Below, one piece after another: positions 37,834 to 48,259 of a stretch of DNA of 64,000 bases; within the stretch, counting starts at the first letter, position 1, and every line of letters begins with the position of its first letter. Source of the DNA: Azosocius agrarius (GTDB lineage Bacteria; Pseudomonadota; Gammaproteobacteria; UBA6186; Azoamicaceae); NCBI GenBank assembly GCA_016432505.1, contig CP066692.1, positions 62,001 to 126,000 on the forward strand. Reading direction: 5' to 3'. The translations under genes were made by a program, and so were the position numbers. The notes under the pieces are model-generated. The model saw nothing but the letters and a program-made list of their open reading frames with translations, was not told the origin of the DNA and made no database searches.

Positions 37834-38769
37834 ATGGATTTTTTCAAAAAAATTAATAATATTGATTTTATATATTTTTCTAATTATTTTTTTAAATTAT
37901 CTATATTTTTTTGCATTATTTTTTTATTTATAATTTTTTTTAAGGGAATAAATTTGGGATTAGATTTTAAAGGAGGTCTGCAAATAGAAATGAAGTTTTC
38001 AAATATTTATGATATTGATATTTTAAAAAATGAATTTGATAAATTAAATATTAAAAATTTTACATTACAAAAGTATGGGGCTGATAAAGAATTATTATTA
38101 AATATTTCAAATTGTGATTCTAATAATAAAAATTATATAATAAATTTAATAGATAATCATTTTAATTTGAATAAGCCTTTCAAAATTTTTGAGATTGAAA
38201 GAAGTGAGTATATAGGGGCTGCAATTAGTGATAAACTTTATGATAATGGAAGTTTTGCTATTTTTTTAGCGATGATTTTTATGATGATGTATATTACTTT
38301 TAGATTTAACTATAAATTTGGCATTTGTGCTGTTGTAGCTTTAATTCATGATATGATAATATTAATAGGCGTTATATCTATATTAAATATAGAATTTACT
38401 TTAATTGTATTTTCTTCTTTGTTAGCTATTTTAGGATACTCTATTAATAATACTGTTGTTATATTTGATAGAATAAGAGAAAATATTAATAACTTTGTTG
38501 AGTTAAAATATTATGATTTTTATGTTATAATCAATGAATCTGTAAATAAAACTTTGTCTAGAACCATTATGACTTCTTTTACAACTTTATTGGTTATAAT
38601 TATATTAATGTTTTTTGGAAGTGTTTCTTTATTTTATTTTTCTTTTATTTTATTTTTAGGTATTATTATAGGAACTTATTCTTCGATATATATTGCTCCA
38701 TATGGAATTTATTTGTTTAGTAAATATACTTTTTTTATTAAAAATGTTAATATTGATGATAGGCCATAA
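37834..38769 (+). CDS. secF: Protein translocase subunit SecF
   Basis: SecF of 311 residues (E. coli 323). GINLGLDFKGGLQIEM is the D1-type motif, and LGYSINNTVVIFDRIREN and LSRTIMTSFTTLLV are the conserved helix 4-5 blocks. Starts two bases after secD and forms the SecDF complex with it. Confidence 0.97.
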   Translation: MDFFKKINNIDFIYFSNYFFKLSIFFCIIFLFIIFFKGINLGLDFKGGLQIEMKFSNIYDIDILKNEFDKLNIKNFTLQKYGADKELLLNISNCDSNNKNYIINLIDNHFNLNKPFKIFEIERSEYIGAAISDKLYDNGSFAIFLAMIFMMMYITFRFNYKFGICAVVALIHDMIILIGVISILNIEFTLIVFSSLLAILGYSINNTVVIFDRIRENINNFVELKYYDFYVIINESVNKTLSRTIMTSFTTLLVIIILMFFGSVSLFYFSFILFLGIIIGTYSSIYIAPYGIYLFSKYTFFIKNVNIDDRP

Positions 38770-38783
38770 ATTAAGAAAATGAT

Positions 38784-39566
38784 ATGAATCCCCATTTAAA
38801 TACAGCTATTAATATGATAAGAAAATTTGGTAAAAATGTAGTAATAGCTTTTGATCAATTATGTATAAAAAAATTGTTAGATAGAGAAGCAGATTTATAT
38901 ATAAAATTTGTTAAAGATAAATGCATTTCTGAAATTCAAGTCATTATCAACAAATTATATCCTAACCATAAAATAATATCAAATTATGAAGATTTAATTG
39001 ATTATAATACATTTTCTTGGATTATTAATATTATTGATAATGAAATAAACTTTAAAAAAGGTATACAAGAAATATCTTTATCTATTTCAGTTTTATATAA
39101 AGATTGTGTTAATGATTCTGTTATATATAACCCTTTTGAAAATAATCTTTTTATAGCTAGTAAAAATGGAGGTGCAAAATTAAATGGTAAAAGAATAAAA
39201 GTGTTAAATAATTCTTGTTTGAAAAATTCTTTAATAAATGTAAATTTTTTTGACATCACTAATTATATTCATTATTGTAAATATATTAGACTTTTGTTAA
39301 GTGAAGGAGTTATATTAAGATCTAATATGTCTTTATCTTCATCATTGACTTATGTAGCTTCTGGTATTTATGATGGATATATAAATTTCAATATTTTAAA
39401 AAATGAGTATAATTCAATATTTGCTAGCAAATTATTAATTTATGAAGCAGGAGGATATATAAGTGATTTTACTGGAGAGGATTTGATGTATAATAATGTT
39501 TTATGCGCTGGTCCAAAGCTATATATAAAACTTTTACAATTGTTCAACAATGTTATTAAAAAATAA
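38784..39566 (+). CDS. suhB: SuhB-like protein with degenerate inositol monophosphatase site
   Basis: IMPase-fold protein of 260 residues (E. coli SuhB 267), beginning MNPHLNTAINMIRKFGK and containing NGGAKLNGKRI, LTYVASGIYDGY and EAGGYISDFTG. The metal-binding residues are mostly lost: the EES box becomes SNYED (66-70), DPLDGT becomes NIIDNE (82-87, only the second Asp kept), and the WDFAAG box becomes NSIFAS. Phosphatase activity is therefore unlikely. In E. coli SuhB also acts in rRNA transcription antitermination and ribosome assembly with NusA, independent of catalysis, which would explain retention. Follows secF, as in other gammaproteobacteria. Confidence 0.9.
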   Translation: MNPHLNTAINMIRKFGKNVVIAFDQLCIKKLLDREADLYIKFVKDKCISEIQVIINKLYPNHKIISNYEDLIDYNTFSWIINIIDNEINFKKGIQEISLSISVLYKDCVNDSVIYNPFENNLFIASKNGGAKLNGKRIKVLNNSCLKNSLINVNFFDITNYIHYCKYIRLLLSEGVILRSNMSLSSSLTYVASGIYDGYINFNILKNEYNSIFASKLLIYEAGGYISDFTGEDLMYNNVLCAGPKLYIKLLQLFNNVIKK

Positions 39567-39574
39567 TATTTATT

Positions 39575-39814
39575 TTATAAAGTTTGATTTTTTACTTCAC
39601 TATTTCTAAATGTAATTCTTCCCTTTGATAAATCATATGCTGTTAGTTGAACTACTACTCTATCGCCTGTTAATATTCTTATATAGTTTTTTCTCATTTT
39701 TCCTGATATATGAGCATTTAAAATATGGCCATTATCCAATTGTACTTTAAAAGTTGTGTTTGGTAATGTTTCTATGATAACACCTTCCATTTCAATGGTA
39801 TCTTCTTTGGGCAT
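39575..39814 (-). CDS. infA: Translation initiation factor IF-1
   Basis: IF-1 of 79 residues (E. coli 72). AHISGKMRKNYIRILTGDRVVVQLTAYDLSKGRI-type core is nearly identical to E. coli. A short tail of about seven residues (SEVKNQTL) extends past the usual end. AGGA lies eight bases before the ATG. Convergent with suhB, with eight bases between stops. Confidence 0.98.
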   Translation of the reverse strand: MPKEDTIEMEGVIIETLPNTTFKVQLDNGHILNAHISGKMRKNYIRILTGDRVVVQLTAYDLSKGRITFRNSEVKNQTL

Positions 39815-40037
39815 TTCTGTATTCCTATATATAAAAATATTTCATTGTATCATTTATTTTATTATAATACAAATAAATAATAATATTTTTAATTTATATT
39901 AAATGTTATAATAATATTTATAAATTTTTTTATTGTATAAATTTAATTTTACAAATCGTTATTTATATTTGTTAGTATTGTAATATATAATAATATTTTA
40001 TATAATAAAAACATATATTTAATTAATATGGTTTTTT

Positions 40038-40253
40038 ATGGTGTTTTATACAAAAAAAATAAATTTTTTTGAAAGTTTTTTTATTTTATTATTATTTTTT
40101 TTCATTTTATTTATTGATGGGTGGCTAATATGGAAATTTACTGCTCCGCTTATGGTTCCTTTATATCATGTAATTAATGTATTGCCATATGATATGACAC
40201 TTGATAATTTATTAAATTATAATTATGATATAACGATATATAATTGTTTTTAA
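40038..40253 (+). CDS. Small unrecognised membrane protein
   Basis: A 71-residue frame with one strong membrane helix (about residues 12-33) followed by FTAPLMVPLYHVINVLPYD, a Pro-rich amphipathic stretch that does not look like random AT-rich translation. It begins with ATG in an interval flanked by infA and tsaB, both on the minus strand, and has no antisense gene. No Shine-Dalgarno site is clear. I do not recognise a family. It may be a lineage-specific protein or chance. Confidence 0.4.
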   Translation: MVFYTKKINFFESFFILLLFFFILFIDGWLIWKFTAPLMVPLYHVINVLPYDMTLDNLLNYNYDITIYNCF

Positions 40254-40263
40254 AATTATATAT

Positions 40264-40953
40264 TCAAAATATATTTTCTATGATGTAGTTTGGACTTGTA
40301 TTATTTATTGTTGTTGAAATATTATTTTTTAAATAAGCTTCTGATAATAAAGATGTATATTTGGCAGTAGGATATTTATTATAAATAGATTTTAATAAAT
40401 TTTTTTTATATTTTATATTTTCTTTTATCGAAAAAGCGTTGCCAGTATATATATAATTTGATGGAAATGATTTGAAATTATTTATATTATTTATACTCTC
40501 TGGCATTATAGGTTGTATTATTTTTTTATTAATATTAAATTTTAATAAACAGAAATATATTTCATTATATTTAGAATGTAATGATATAAATGTATATGTG
40601 TTTTTATATTTTTTCCAAGTAGCTAAAGCTATATTATGAAAATTTGATATTCTTATTATATTATTTTTTTTATTAAAAAATAATCCTTTACATATGATAG
40701 AAGATAATCTTAATCCAGTAAAACTTCCTGGGCCAAAATTGAATGATATTATATTTATATTATATAATTTTATTTTTGATATTAATGTTATATAATTAAT
40801 GTTGGATAAAATATGTTCATTATTTTTTTTATATTTTTTTTTTGTTAAGTTATTTATTTCTATGTAATAGCTGTTATGTTTTATTGATACTGAACATAAA
40901 TTTGTAGAAGTATCTAAACTCAAAATAAATTTTTTCAAAATTAATATTCTCAT
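40264..40953 (-). CDS. tsaB: tRNA threonylcarbamoyladenosine protein TsaB
   Basis: ASKHA-fold protein of 229 residues. ILSLDTSTNLCSV near the start and FGPGSFTGLRLS at about residues 73-84 are the TsaB signatures. It forms the TsaB-TsaD-TsaE complex that makes t6A37 in ANN-decoding tRNAs. The start could also be a TTG five codons downstream, which would give a more canonical N-terminus. TsaD and TsaE are not in this window. Confidence 0.9.
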   Translation of the reverse strand: MRILILKKFILSLDTSTNLCSVSIKHNSYYIEINNLTKKKYKKNNEHILSNINYITLISKIKLYNINIISFNFGPGSFTGLRLSSIICKGLFFNKKNNIIRISNFHNIALATWKKYKNTYTFISLHSKYNEIYFCLLKFNINKKIIQPIMPESINNINNFKSFPSNYIYTGNAFSIKENIKYKKNLLKSIYNKYPTAKYTSLLSEAYLKNNISTTINNTSPNYIIENIF

Positions 40954-41100
40954 ATAAATTATGTTATTTTATTTAATTATATATAAATAAAATTTATATT
41001 ATATATTTTAATATAACATTTATATAAATTAATTATATGCTTGAAATTTTTTATTATAATAAGTATTATAGTTACATTACAAATTTAATTTATAAAATAT

Positions 41101-42744
41101 ATGTATTATAAAAAACGTGAAATTTTAATAACATCAGCTCTTCCATATGCTAATGGACCTCTTCATATTGGCAATATTTTAGAACATATTCAATGTGATA
41201 TATGGAGTAGATTTCATAATTTAAATGGGTCTTTGTGTATCAAAGTATGTGGTGATGATTCTCATGGTACACCTATAATGTTGCATGCTAATAAAATTGG
41301 TGTTTCTCCTAAAAATTTAATTAAAAAAATATATAAAGAACATCTTCTTGATTTAGCAAAATTTGATATTTATTATGATAATTATTATAGAACTCACTCT
41401 ATAGAAAATAAAGTATTTATTTGTAAAGTTTTTAAAAAATTATTTAGAAATAATTTAATAAAAAAAAATGTCATAAATCAATTATTTGATACTATAGAAA
41501 ATATATTTTTACCTGATAGATATATTATTGGTACATGTCCTAAATGTTTTTCTGAAAATCAATATAGTGATAATTGTTCTATTTGTGGAGCATGTTATGA
41601 TTCTTTAAATGTAATAAATCCTATATCTGTTCTATCAAAAGAAGTACCTATTAAAAAAAAAACAATTCATTATTTTTTTTGTTTAGATAAATTTTATAAA
41701 ATATTAAAATTTTGGCATGAATGTAAATTACATGAATCTGTTATTAATAAATTAAAAGAGTGGTTTATTGTGGGATTAAAAAAATGGGATATTTCAAGAG
41801 ATAGTCCCTATTTCGGATTTAAAATCCCAAATGAAGATAGTAAATATTTTTATGTATGGATGGATGCTCCTATAGGATATATTTCTATATTTAATAATTT
41901 ATGTATGAAAAATTCTAATTTTATTTTTTCCAAATATTGGAAAATTAAAACCAATATAGAATTATATCATTTTATTGGTAAAGATATTATGTATTTTCAT
42001 ACTTTATTTTGGCCGTCTATATTACATGGCATTAATTTTAAAATGCCAAATAATATTTTTATACATGGATTTTTAATTATTAATAATAAAAAGATGTCAA
42101 AATCAAAAGGAACTTTTTTAACTGCAGCTAAATTTTCAAAATATTTAAATAGTGAATATCTAAGATATTATTATGCCTCTAAGTTAAATAATGTACTAGA
42201 TGACATTGATTTGAATATAAATGATTTTGTTAATAAAGTAAATAGTGATATTATTGGAAAATTTGTAAATATTCTTAGTAGAATTATTAAATTTATTAAT
42301 ACATATTTTGATAATAAATTATCAAAAAATATATTGAATTTTAATAAAAAAATTATAGTTGATTTTATTAATCAAAAATATATTATAAATGAATATTATG
42401 AAAACAGACAATATTGTTTTGTTTTAAAACATATAATGTTTTTATGTGATAAAATTAATTTTTATATTAATAATCAAAAACCTTGGATTTTAATTAAAGA
42501 TAATGAAAATTTTGCATTTGTTCAAGAAATTTGTACGACTGTAATTAATATATTTAAAATATTAACTTTTTATATAAAACCAATATTGCCAAAAATATCT
42601 AATAATATAGAATTGATTTTAAATATATATCCATTAAATTATAAAAATTATGCTTTTTTATTGTTAGATCATAAAATTAATCCATATGTGCATTTAGTAG
42701 AAAGACTTGATGAAAATATGATTAAAAATATTATGAATATATAA
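41101..42744 (+). CDS. metG: Methionyl-tRNA synthetase
   Basis: Class I synthetase of 547 residues. LITSALPYANGPLHIGN carries HIGH (HIGN), the zinc knuckle is CPKC...CSICGAC, and the KMSKS loop reads KKMSKSKGT. E. coli MetG has 677 residues; the C-terminal dimerisation/tRNA-binding domain is missing here, as in several reduced genomes. No good Shine-Dalgarno site precedes the ATG. Confidence 0.97.
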   Translation: MYYKKREILITSALPYANGPLHIGNILEHIQCDIWSRFHNLNGSLCIKVCGDDSHGTPIMLHANKIGVSPKNLIKKIYKEHLLDLAKFDIYYDNYYRTHSIENKVFICKVFKKLFRNNLIKKNVINQLFDTIENIFLPDRYIIGTCPKCFSENQYSDNCSICGACYDSLNVINPISVLSKEVPIKKKTIHYFFCLDKFYKILKFWHECKLHESVINKLKEWFIVGLKKWDISRDSPYFGFKIPNEDSKYFYVWMDAPIGYISIFNNLCMKNSNFIFSKYWKIKTNIELYHFIGKDIMYFHTLFWPSILHGINFKMPNNIFIHGFLIINNKKMSKSKGTFLTAAKFSKYLNSEYLRYYYASKLNNVLDDIDLNINDFVNKVNSDIIGKFVNILSRIIKFINTYFDNKLSKNILNFNKKIIVDFINQKYIINEYYENRQYCFVLKHIMFLCDKINFYINNQKPWILIKDNENFAFVQEICTTVINIFKILTFYIKPILPKISNNIELILNIYPLNYKNYAFLLLDHKINPYVHLVERLDENMIKNIMNI

Positions 42745-42745
42745 A

Positions 42746-44077
42746 TTACATTTTTTTTGTATATACATTATTTATTAAAATTGATCCTGTTTTTATTTTT
42801 TCATAATTATAAATGTCATTTGATATATTTATTATGTTTAAAAATATTTCTTTTAAATTTCCTGAAATTATTATTTTATTAACAGGGTATTCTATTTCCC
42901 CTTTATTAATAAAATAACCAAATATTTCATAAGAATAATCTCCTGTTATTATATTAACTTCGTTTTCCATTAATTCTGTTATTAATAATCCTTTGTACAT
43001 TTTTTTAATTAAATTTTTAAATGATATATTATCATTAGAAATAATAATATTGCTTATTCCTCCAGAATTACCTGTAGAATTCATGTTTAATTTTTTAGCA
43101 TAATATGTATCTAATAAATAATTTTTTAAATAACCATTATTAACTATTATTTTAAATTTTGTATTAATTCCATCATTATCGAAGGGTTTACTTCCTATGG
43201 AATTTATTATATGCGGATCTTCATAAATTATAACATTATTTGGAAAAATTTTTTTATTTAATGAATTTGATAAAAAGGATTTTTTATTATATATATTATA
43301 TCCATATATTGCTTCTATAAAATTATTTAAAAATATTGAAGCTATATTTGATATTAATATTACAGGTTGAGTTGTGGTTTTTATTTTATAAATTTTTAAT
43401 TTTTTAATAACATTTATTGAAGATAAATTTTCTATATATTTCATGTTTAATAAATCATTAATATTTCTAAATTTTATGTGTTTATAATTATTTTTTATAA
43501 TTCCTTTGTTAGAAAAAACTATTGTATTGTACCATGAATAAATACTACTAGGATAAGATCCTATAAATCCATTTGTATTACCATAAATTTTAAAATTATT
43601 ATTTGATAAAAAAATATAATTTTCGGAATTTATGATTGTTTTATCATATAAAAATAAAATTTTTTTGTTTTGTGTATTATATTTTATAATTTTTTGTAAC
43701 ACATCATTACATGGATGGTATATATTTAAATTATAATTTATGTTTTTAAATGAATTATTTGGTAATTCTAAATATTTATTTTTTTTTGTGAAGTTAGTTA
43801 TATTAATACCAACATTTATTATATTTAATAATGTTTTTTTAGAAAAATCTGAAGTGGAAATTATACTTTTTGAATTGTTTTTATATATATTAATTGATAA
43901 ATTTTTATTATCTATATATTTTAATATGTTTATTTTACCAGTTTTGATAATCGTAGATATACCATTATTTATATTTATTTTTATTTCTGCCTGTATGCCT
44001 TTTTTTTTGATTTTTATTAATAAATCATTTGTTAAATTTAGTAAATTTTTCCATTCATATTTATAATTTGTATACAT
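42746..44077 (-). CDS. pmbA: Metalloprotease partner subunit TldE (PmbA)
   Basis: TldE/PmbA of 443 residues (E. coli 450), the non-catalytic partner of TldD. Blocks IKTTTQPVILISN, NSTGNSGGISNIIIS and VNIITGDYSYEIFGYFI(N)KGEIEYPV match the family. It lacks the zinc motif, as expected for TldE. The TldD/E heterodimer degrades unfolded peptides, processes microcin B17 and degrades CcdA in E. coli. Lies downstream of tldD in the same direction, 24 bases apart. Confidence 0.9.
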   Translation of the reverse strand: MYTNYKYEWKNLLNLTNDLLIKIKKKGIQAEIKININNGISTIIKTGKINILKYIDNKNLSINIYKNNSKSIISTSDFSKKTLLNIINVGINITNFTKKNKYLELPNNSFKNINYNLNIYHPCNDVLQKIIKYNTQNKKILFLYDKTIINSENYIFLSNNNFKIYGNTNGFIGSYPSSIYSWYNTIVFSNKGIIKNNYKHIKFRNINDLLNMKYIENLSSINVIKKLKIYKIKTTTQPVILISNIASIFLNNFIEAIYGYNIYNKKSFLSNSLNKKIFPNNVIIYEDPHIINSIGSKPFDNDGINTKFKIIVNNGYLKNYLLDTYYAKKLNMNSTGNSGGISNIIISNDNISFKNLIKKMYKGLLITELMENEVNIITGDYSYEIFGYFINKGEIEYPVNKIIISGNLKEIFLNIINISNDIYNYEKIKTGSILINNVYTKKM

Positions 44078-44101
44078 ATCTCACCATTTTTTAAATAATT
44101 A

Positions 44102-45544
44102 TTATTTTAATCCTCCAACAGTAATTTTATTTATTAATAATGTTGGTTGTCCTACACATATTGGAATATTTTGATCATTTTTTGAACAAATTCCTATTCC
44201 ATTATCCATTTTTAAATTATTTCCTACCATAATTATTTTTTTTAAAATATCAAAATTATTTTCAATAAGCATTATTGTTTTGATAGGATATTTAATTTTT
44301 CCATTTTTTATATAATAAGCTTCAATTGTGTTAAAAATAAATTTATCAGAAGTTATATCAATTTTACCATTTGAAAGATTTGCTATGTATATTCCGTGGT
44401 CAACACTATTTATTATATCTTGATGAGATGATTTTCCTGGTAATAGATATGTATTTGTCATTCTTGGAATTGGTAAATGTGCATAAGATTCTCTTCTTGC
44501 ATTACCTGTTAATTTAGAATTTGTTATATTTGCGTTAAATTTATCTTGTAAATATGATTTTAATATACCATTTTTTATTAATATTGTACATTGTGTTTTT
44601 GTTCCTTCATCGTCTATGTTTATTGAGCCACTTTTATTTGATAATGTAGCATTATCTACAATTGTACATAATTTAGTAGCTACTTTAGTATTTATTTTAT
44701 TATGAAATATTGATAATTTTTTTTTGTTAAAATCATATTCTAATCCATGTCCTACAGTTTCATGAATTAATATTCCAGGATTTCCTGGACCTAATATTAC
44801 TGGCATTTCTCCGACTGGTGCCTTTTGAGAGTAAAGATTTAAAATGGCTTGCCTTACTGTTTCTTTTGTATATTTTTTCCATTTATTATTTTTTAAAAAC
44901 ATGTCATATGTTTTTCTTCCTCCTTTTCCATAATTACTTATTTCATAAGATCCTTTTTTTTCTGCTGATACAGTTATATTTAATTTTACTAATGGACGAA
45001 TATCGTATGAAAATGTTCCATCTGTTGATATTATTAATATTATTTCATATGATCCAAATAATGCACAATTGACTTTTTTTACCCTAGAATCTTGTTTTTT
45101 TGCTTCTGATTCTATTGATTTTAGTAAATTTATTTTATCGTCATAATTTATTGATAATAATGGATTGTTGTGAAAATATAAATTTTGTTGTTTATTTATT
45201 TTTTTCCATATTTTTGCTTTTTTATTACTATAATTATAGTTATTAATATTTTTGGATTCTTGTGCAATTTTATATAAATTATATTCTGATATTTTATCAG
45301 AATATGAAAACCCTATACTATTTTTGTTAAAAGTTCTAATTCCAACTCCTTTATCAATATTAAAATAGCTATTTTTTATTATACCATTTTCTAAATACCA
45401 AAATTCTTTGTATATATATTGAAAATATAAATCAGAAAAATTTATATTATCATTTAAAGTTGCATTTAATATTGCATGTAACTTTTCATCAGACAAATTA
45501 GAATTTTCTAACAAAATATTTTTAACGAAATCTATTTTATACAT
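44102..45544 (-). CDS. tldD: Metalloprotease TldD
   Basis: TldD of 480 residues (E. coli 481). The zinc-binding HExxxH motif is HETVGH at 261-266, within GPGNPGILIHETVGHGLEYDFN; the third ligand is probably Cys in CVGQPTL-type C-terminal sequence. Forms a heterodimer with the adjacent PmbA that cleaves short unfolded peptides. Both partners are kept, which suggests a housekeeping role in peptide turnover. Confidence 0.95.
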   Translation of the reverse strand: MYKIDFVKNILLENSNLSDEKLHAILNATLNDNINFSDLYFQYIYKEFWYLENGIIKNSYFNIDKGVGIRTFNKNSIGFSYSDKISEYNLYKIAQESKNINNYNYSNKKAKIWKKINKQQNLYFHNNPLLSINYDDKINLLKSIESEAKKQDSRVKKVNCALFGSYEIILIISTDGTFSYDIRPLVKLNITVSAEKKGSYEISNYGKGGRKTYDMFLKNNKWKKYTKETVRQAILNLYSQKAPVGEMPVILGPGNPGILIHETVGHGLEYDFNKKKLSIFHNKINTKVATKLCTIVDNATLSNKSGSINIDDEGTKTQCTILIKNGILKSYLQDKFNANITNSKLTGNARRESYAHLPIPRMTNTYLLPGKSSHQDIINSVDHGIYIANLSNGKIDITSDKFIFNTIEAYYIKNGKIKYPIKTIMLIENNFDILKKIIMVGNNLKMDNGIGICSKNDQNIPICVGQPTLLINKITVGGLK

Positions 45545-45567
45545 ATAAATATTTACCTTATTTTATA

Positions 45568-48147
45568 TTAAATATTTTTATGGCAGTGTTTATATTTTTT
45601 TTTTGACCCACAAAAACATAAATCATTATTTTTTATATTAACATTATTATTTTTTTTTTTAGACTCAGAAAAAATATTATTTTCTTGATATATAGAATTC
45701 ATTTCTTCAATATTAATATTTATTTTAAAAATTGTTTTTATATAATCTTTTTTTATGTCGTTTATAATATTTGTAAACATATAAAAAGCTTCTTTTTTAT
45801 ATTCTTGTTTTGGATCTTTTTGCGCATATCCTCTTAAATGAATATATTTTTTTAATTGTTCTATATCATATAAATGTTCTTTCCAATGATTATCTATTAT
45901 TGATAAAAATAAATTTTTTTCTATTAAAAAATTTTTATTATTGTTATAATAGGTTATTATTTCATTTAATATATTTTTTGTAAAATTGTTGCATGATTTC
46001 TCATCGTAATTATTATATTCATAATATTGTTTTTCTGTTATTTGTAAAAAATAATTAAATTCTTTATAAAAAAGATTTATACAATCATTATAATTAATTT
46101 CTTTATTAAAAATATTAATTTTAATTAAATCACTAATTATATCTTCTATTATTATTGTAGTTAAAAGATTTATGTCATTATGTTTTATAATTTCATCTCT
46201 TTGTTGGTAAATTATTTTACGTTGCTTATCTATTACATCGTCAAATTCCAATAATTGCTTACGTAAATCAAAATTGTATCCTTCTATTTTTTTTTGTGCA
46301 TTTTCAATAGCTCTATTAACCCAACTGTGAGTTATAGCTTCGCCTTTTTTCATACCTATTTTTTTTAATAATAAAGATAAATTTTGCGACAAAAATAATT
46401 TCATTAAATCATCATTTATTGATAAATAAAATTGAGAACTGCCAGGATCTCCTTGTCTTCCTGCTCTTCCTCTTAATTGATTATCAATTCTTCTTGATTC
46501 ATGTCTTTCTGTTCCTATTACATATAAACCCCCAAGACTTATTACATTTTCGTTATCTATTTTCCATTTTTTTAATAAAAAAGAATCGTCATTCATGTAT
46601 TTTATTTTTCCTCCTAAAACAATATCAGTTCCCCTCCCTGCCATATTTGTTGCTATTGTTACAGAATTTAATTTACCAGCATCTGCTATAATGTATGCTT
46701 CTTTTTCATGAAATTTAGCGTTTAAAATCTCATGTTTTATGTTTTTTTGATGTAAAAGAAATGACATATGTTCAGATAATTCTATTGATATTGTTCCAAT
46801 TAAAATAGGCCTTTGTAATATAAATTTTTCATATATATCTTCTATTATTTTATCGTATTTTTCTTCTTTTGTTAAATAAATTTTATCTGGATAATCTATT
46901 CTTATACATTTTTTATTACTTGGAATAATTATGGTTTCTAGATTATAGATTTCTTTGAATTCATATGCTTCTGTGCTTGCTGTTCCTGTCATTCCACATA
47001 ATTTGTTATACATTCTAAAATAATTTTGAAATGTTATTGTTGCTAAAGTTTGATTTTCACTTTCTATTTCAACTCCTTCTTTTGCTTCAATAGCTTGGTG
47101 AAGTCCATCACTCCATCTTTTTCCATGCATTATTCTTCCTGTATGCTCATCTATAATTAAAATTTTATTATCTTTTATTATATAGTCTATATTTTTTTTA
47201 AACAAAGCATGAGCTTTAATGCTAGTATTTATATAATGTATTAAACTTATATTTTTTAAATCATATAAATTACTATTTTCATCTAATATAAAATTTTTTA
47301 TTAAAAGGTTTTCAACATGAATATGTCCTTTTTCTGTTAAAGTAATATTTTTTTCTTTTTCATTAATTATATAATCTTCATTTGAATTATAAGAATCATT
47401 TTTTTTTAATAATTTTACTATATTATTTATTTTTAAATATATATCAGAACTATTTTTATCTATGCCGGATATTATTAATGGAGTTCTAGCTTCGTCTATT
47501 AATATTGAATCAATTTCATCTATTATGGCAAAGAATAATTCTTGTTGTACTTTATCTTCTAAAGTATATACCATATTATCTTTTAAATAATCAAAAGCAA
47601 ATTCATTATTTGTACCATATATAATATCAGATAAATATATTATTTTTCTTTCTGATAAATTTGTATTTTGAGTTAAAGTTCCTATCTTTAAGCCTAACAA
47701 ATTATATATAGGATACATCCAAGAAGAATCGCGTTTTGCTAAGTATTCATTAACTGTTATAATATGAATACCATTTTTATATAAAGAATTTAGGCATGTG
47801 GTTAATGTAGCTACTATAGTTTTACCTTCTCCTGTTTGCATTTCGCTAATTTTTCCTTCATGAAGAACAATTCCACCAATCATTTGAACATCAAAATGTC
47901 TTATTTTAATTGTTCTTATGGCTATTTCTCTTACAAAAGAAAAAATATTAATTAATATATCATTTAGTTGTGAATGATCTTTAATATTATTTTTATATGA
48001 AGTATAAAGATGTCTAATTTCATAATCTGAATAATGCTTTATTGTTTGTTCTAAAGAATTAATTTTTTGCACTATTTTTATGAATTTATTAATTAATTTA
48101 TCATTACGTGTTCCAAATATTTTTTTAATAATTTTAAATATTAACAT
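45568..48147 (-). CDS. secA: Preprotein translocase ATPase SecA
   Basis: SecA of 859 residues (E. coli 901). Walker A is QTGEGKT at 104-110, DEAD-type Walker B is VDEIDSILIDEARTPLIIS-like, and GTDIVLGG, GRAGRQGDPGSSQFYLS and the helical scaffold are clear. The C-terminal zinc finger CFCGSKKKYKHCH for SecB/ribosome binding is kept. It drives Sec export together with SecG and SecDF-YajC of this window. AAGG eight bases before the ATG. Confidence 0.98.
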   Translation of the reverse strand: MLIFKIIKKIFGTRNDKLINKFIKIVQKINSLEQTIKHYSDYEIRHLYTSYKNNIKDHSQLNDILINIFSFVREIAIRTIKIRHFDVQMIGGIVLHEGKISEMQTGEGKTIVATLTTCLNSLYKNGIHIITVNEYLAKRDSSWMYPIYNLLGLKIGTLTQNTNLSERKIIYLSDIIYGTNNEFAFDYLKDNMVYTLEDKVQQELFFAIIDEIDSILIDEARTPLIISGIDKNSSDIYLKINNIVKLLKKNDSYNSNEDYIINEKEKNITLTEKGHIHVENLLIKNFILDENSNLYDLKNISLIHYINTSIKAHALFKKNIDYIIKDNKILIIDEHTGRIMHGKRWSDGLHQAIEAKEGVEIESENQTLATITFQNYFRMYNKLCGMTGTASTEAYEFKEIYNLETIIIPSNKKCIRIDYPDKIYLTKEEKYDKIIEDIYEKFILQRPILIGTISIELSEHMSFLLHQKNIKHEILNAKFHEKEAYIIADAGKLNSVTIATNMAGRGTDIVLGGKIKYMNDDSFLLKKWKIDNENVISLGGLYVIGTERHESRRIDNQLRGRAGRQGDPGSSQFYLSINDDLMKLFLSQNLSLLLKKIGMKKGEAITHSWVNRAIENAQKKIEGYNFDLRKQLLEFDDVIDKQRKIIYQQRDEIIKHNDINLLTTIIIEDIISDLIKINIFNKEINYNDCINLFYKEFNYFLQITEKQYYEYNNYDEKSCNNFTKNILNEIITYYNNNKNFLIEKNLFLSIIDNHWKEHLYDIEQLKKYIHLRGYAQKDPKQEYKKEAFYMFTNIINDIKKDYIKTIFKININIEEMNSIYQENNIFSESKKKNNNVNIKNNDLCFCGSKKKYKHCHKNI

Positions 48148-48259
48148 TTATAACGCCTTGAATTTTTAATAAATATTAAATATAAAGTTTTGATTCATTT
48201 TATATTTTTATAGATATATTATATTTAAAATTTTTTTATTTTAATATAAATATATAATA

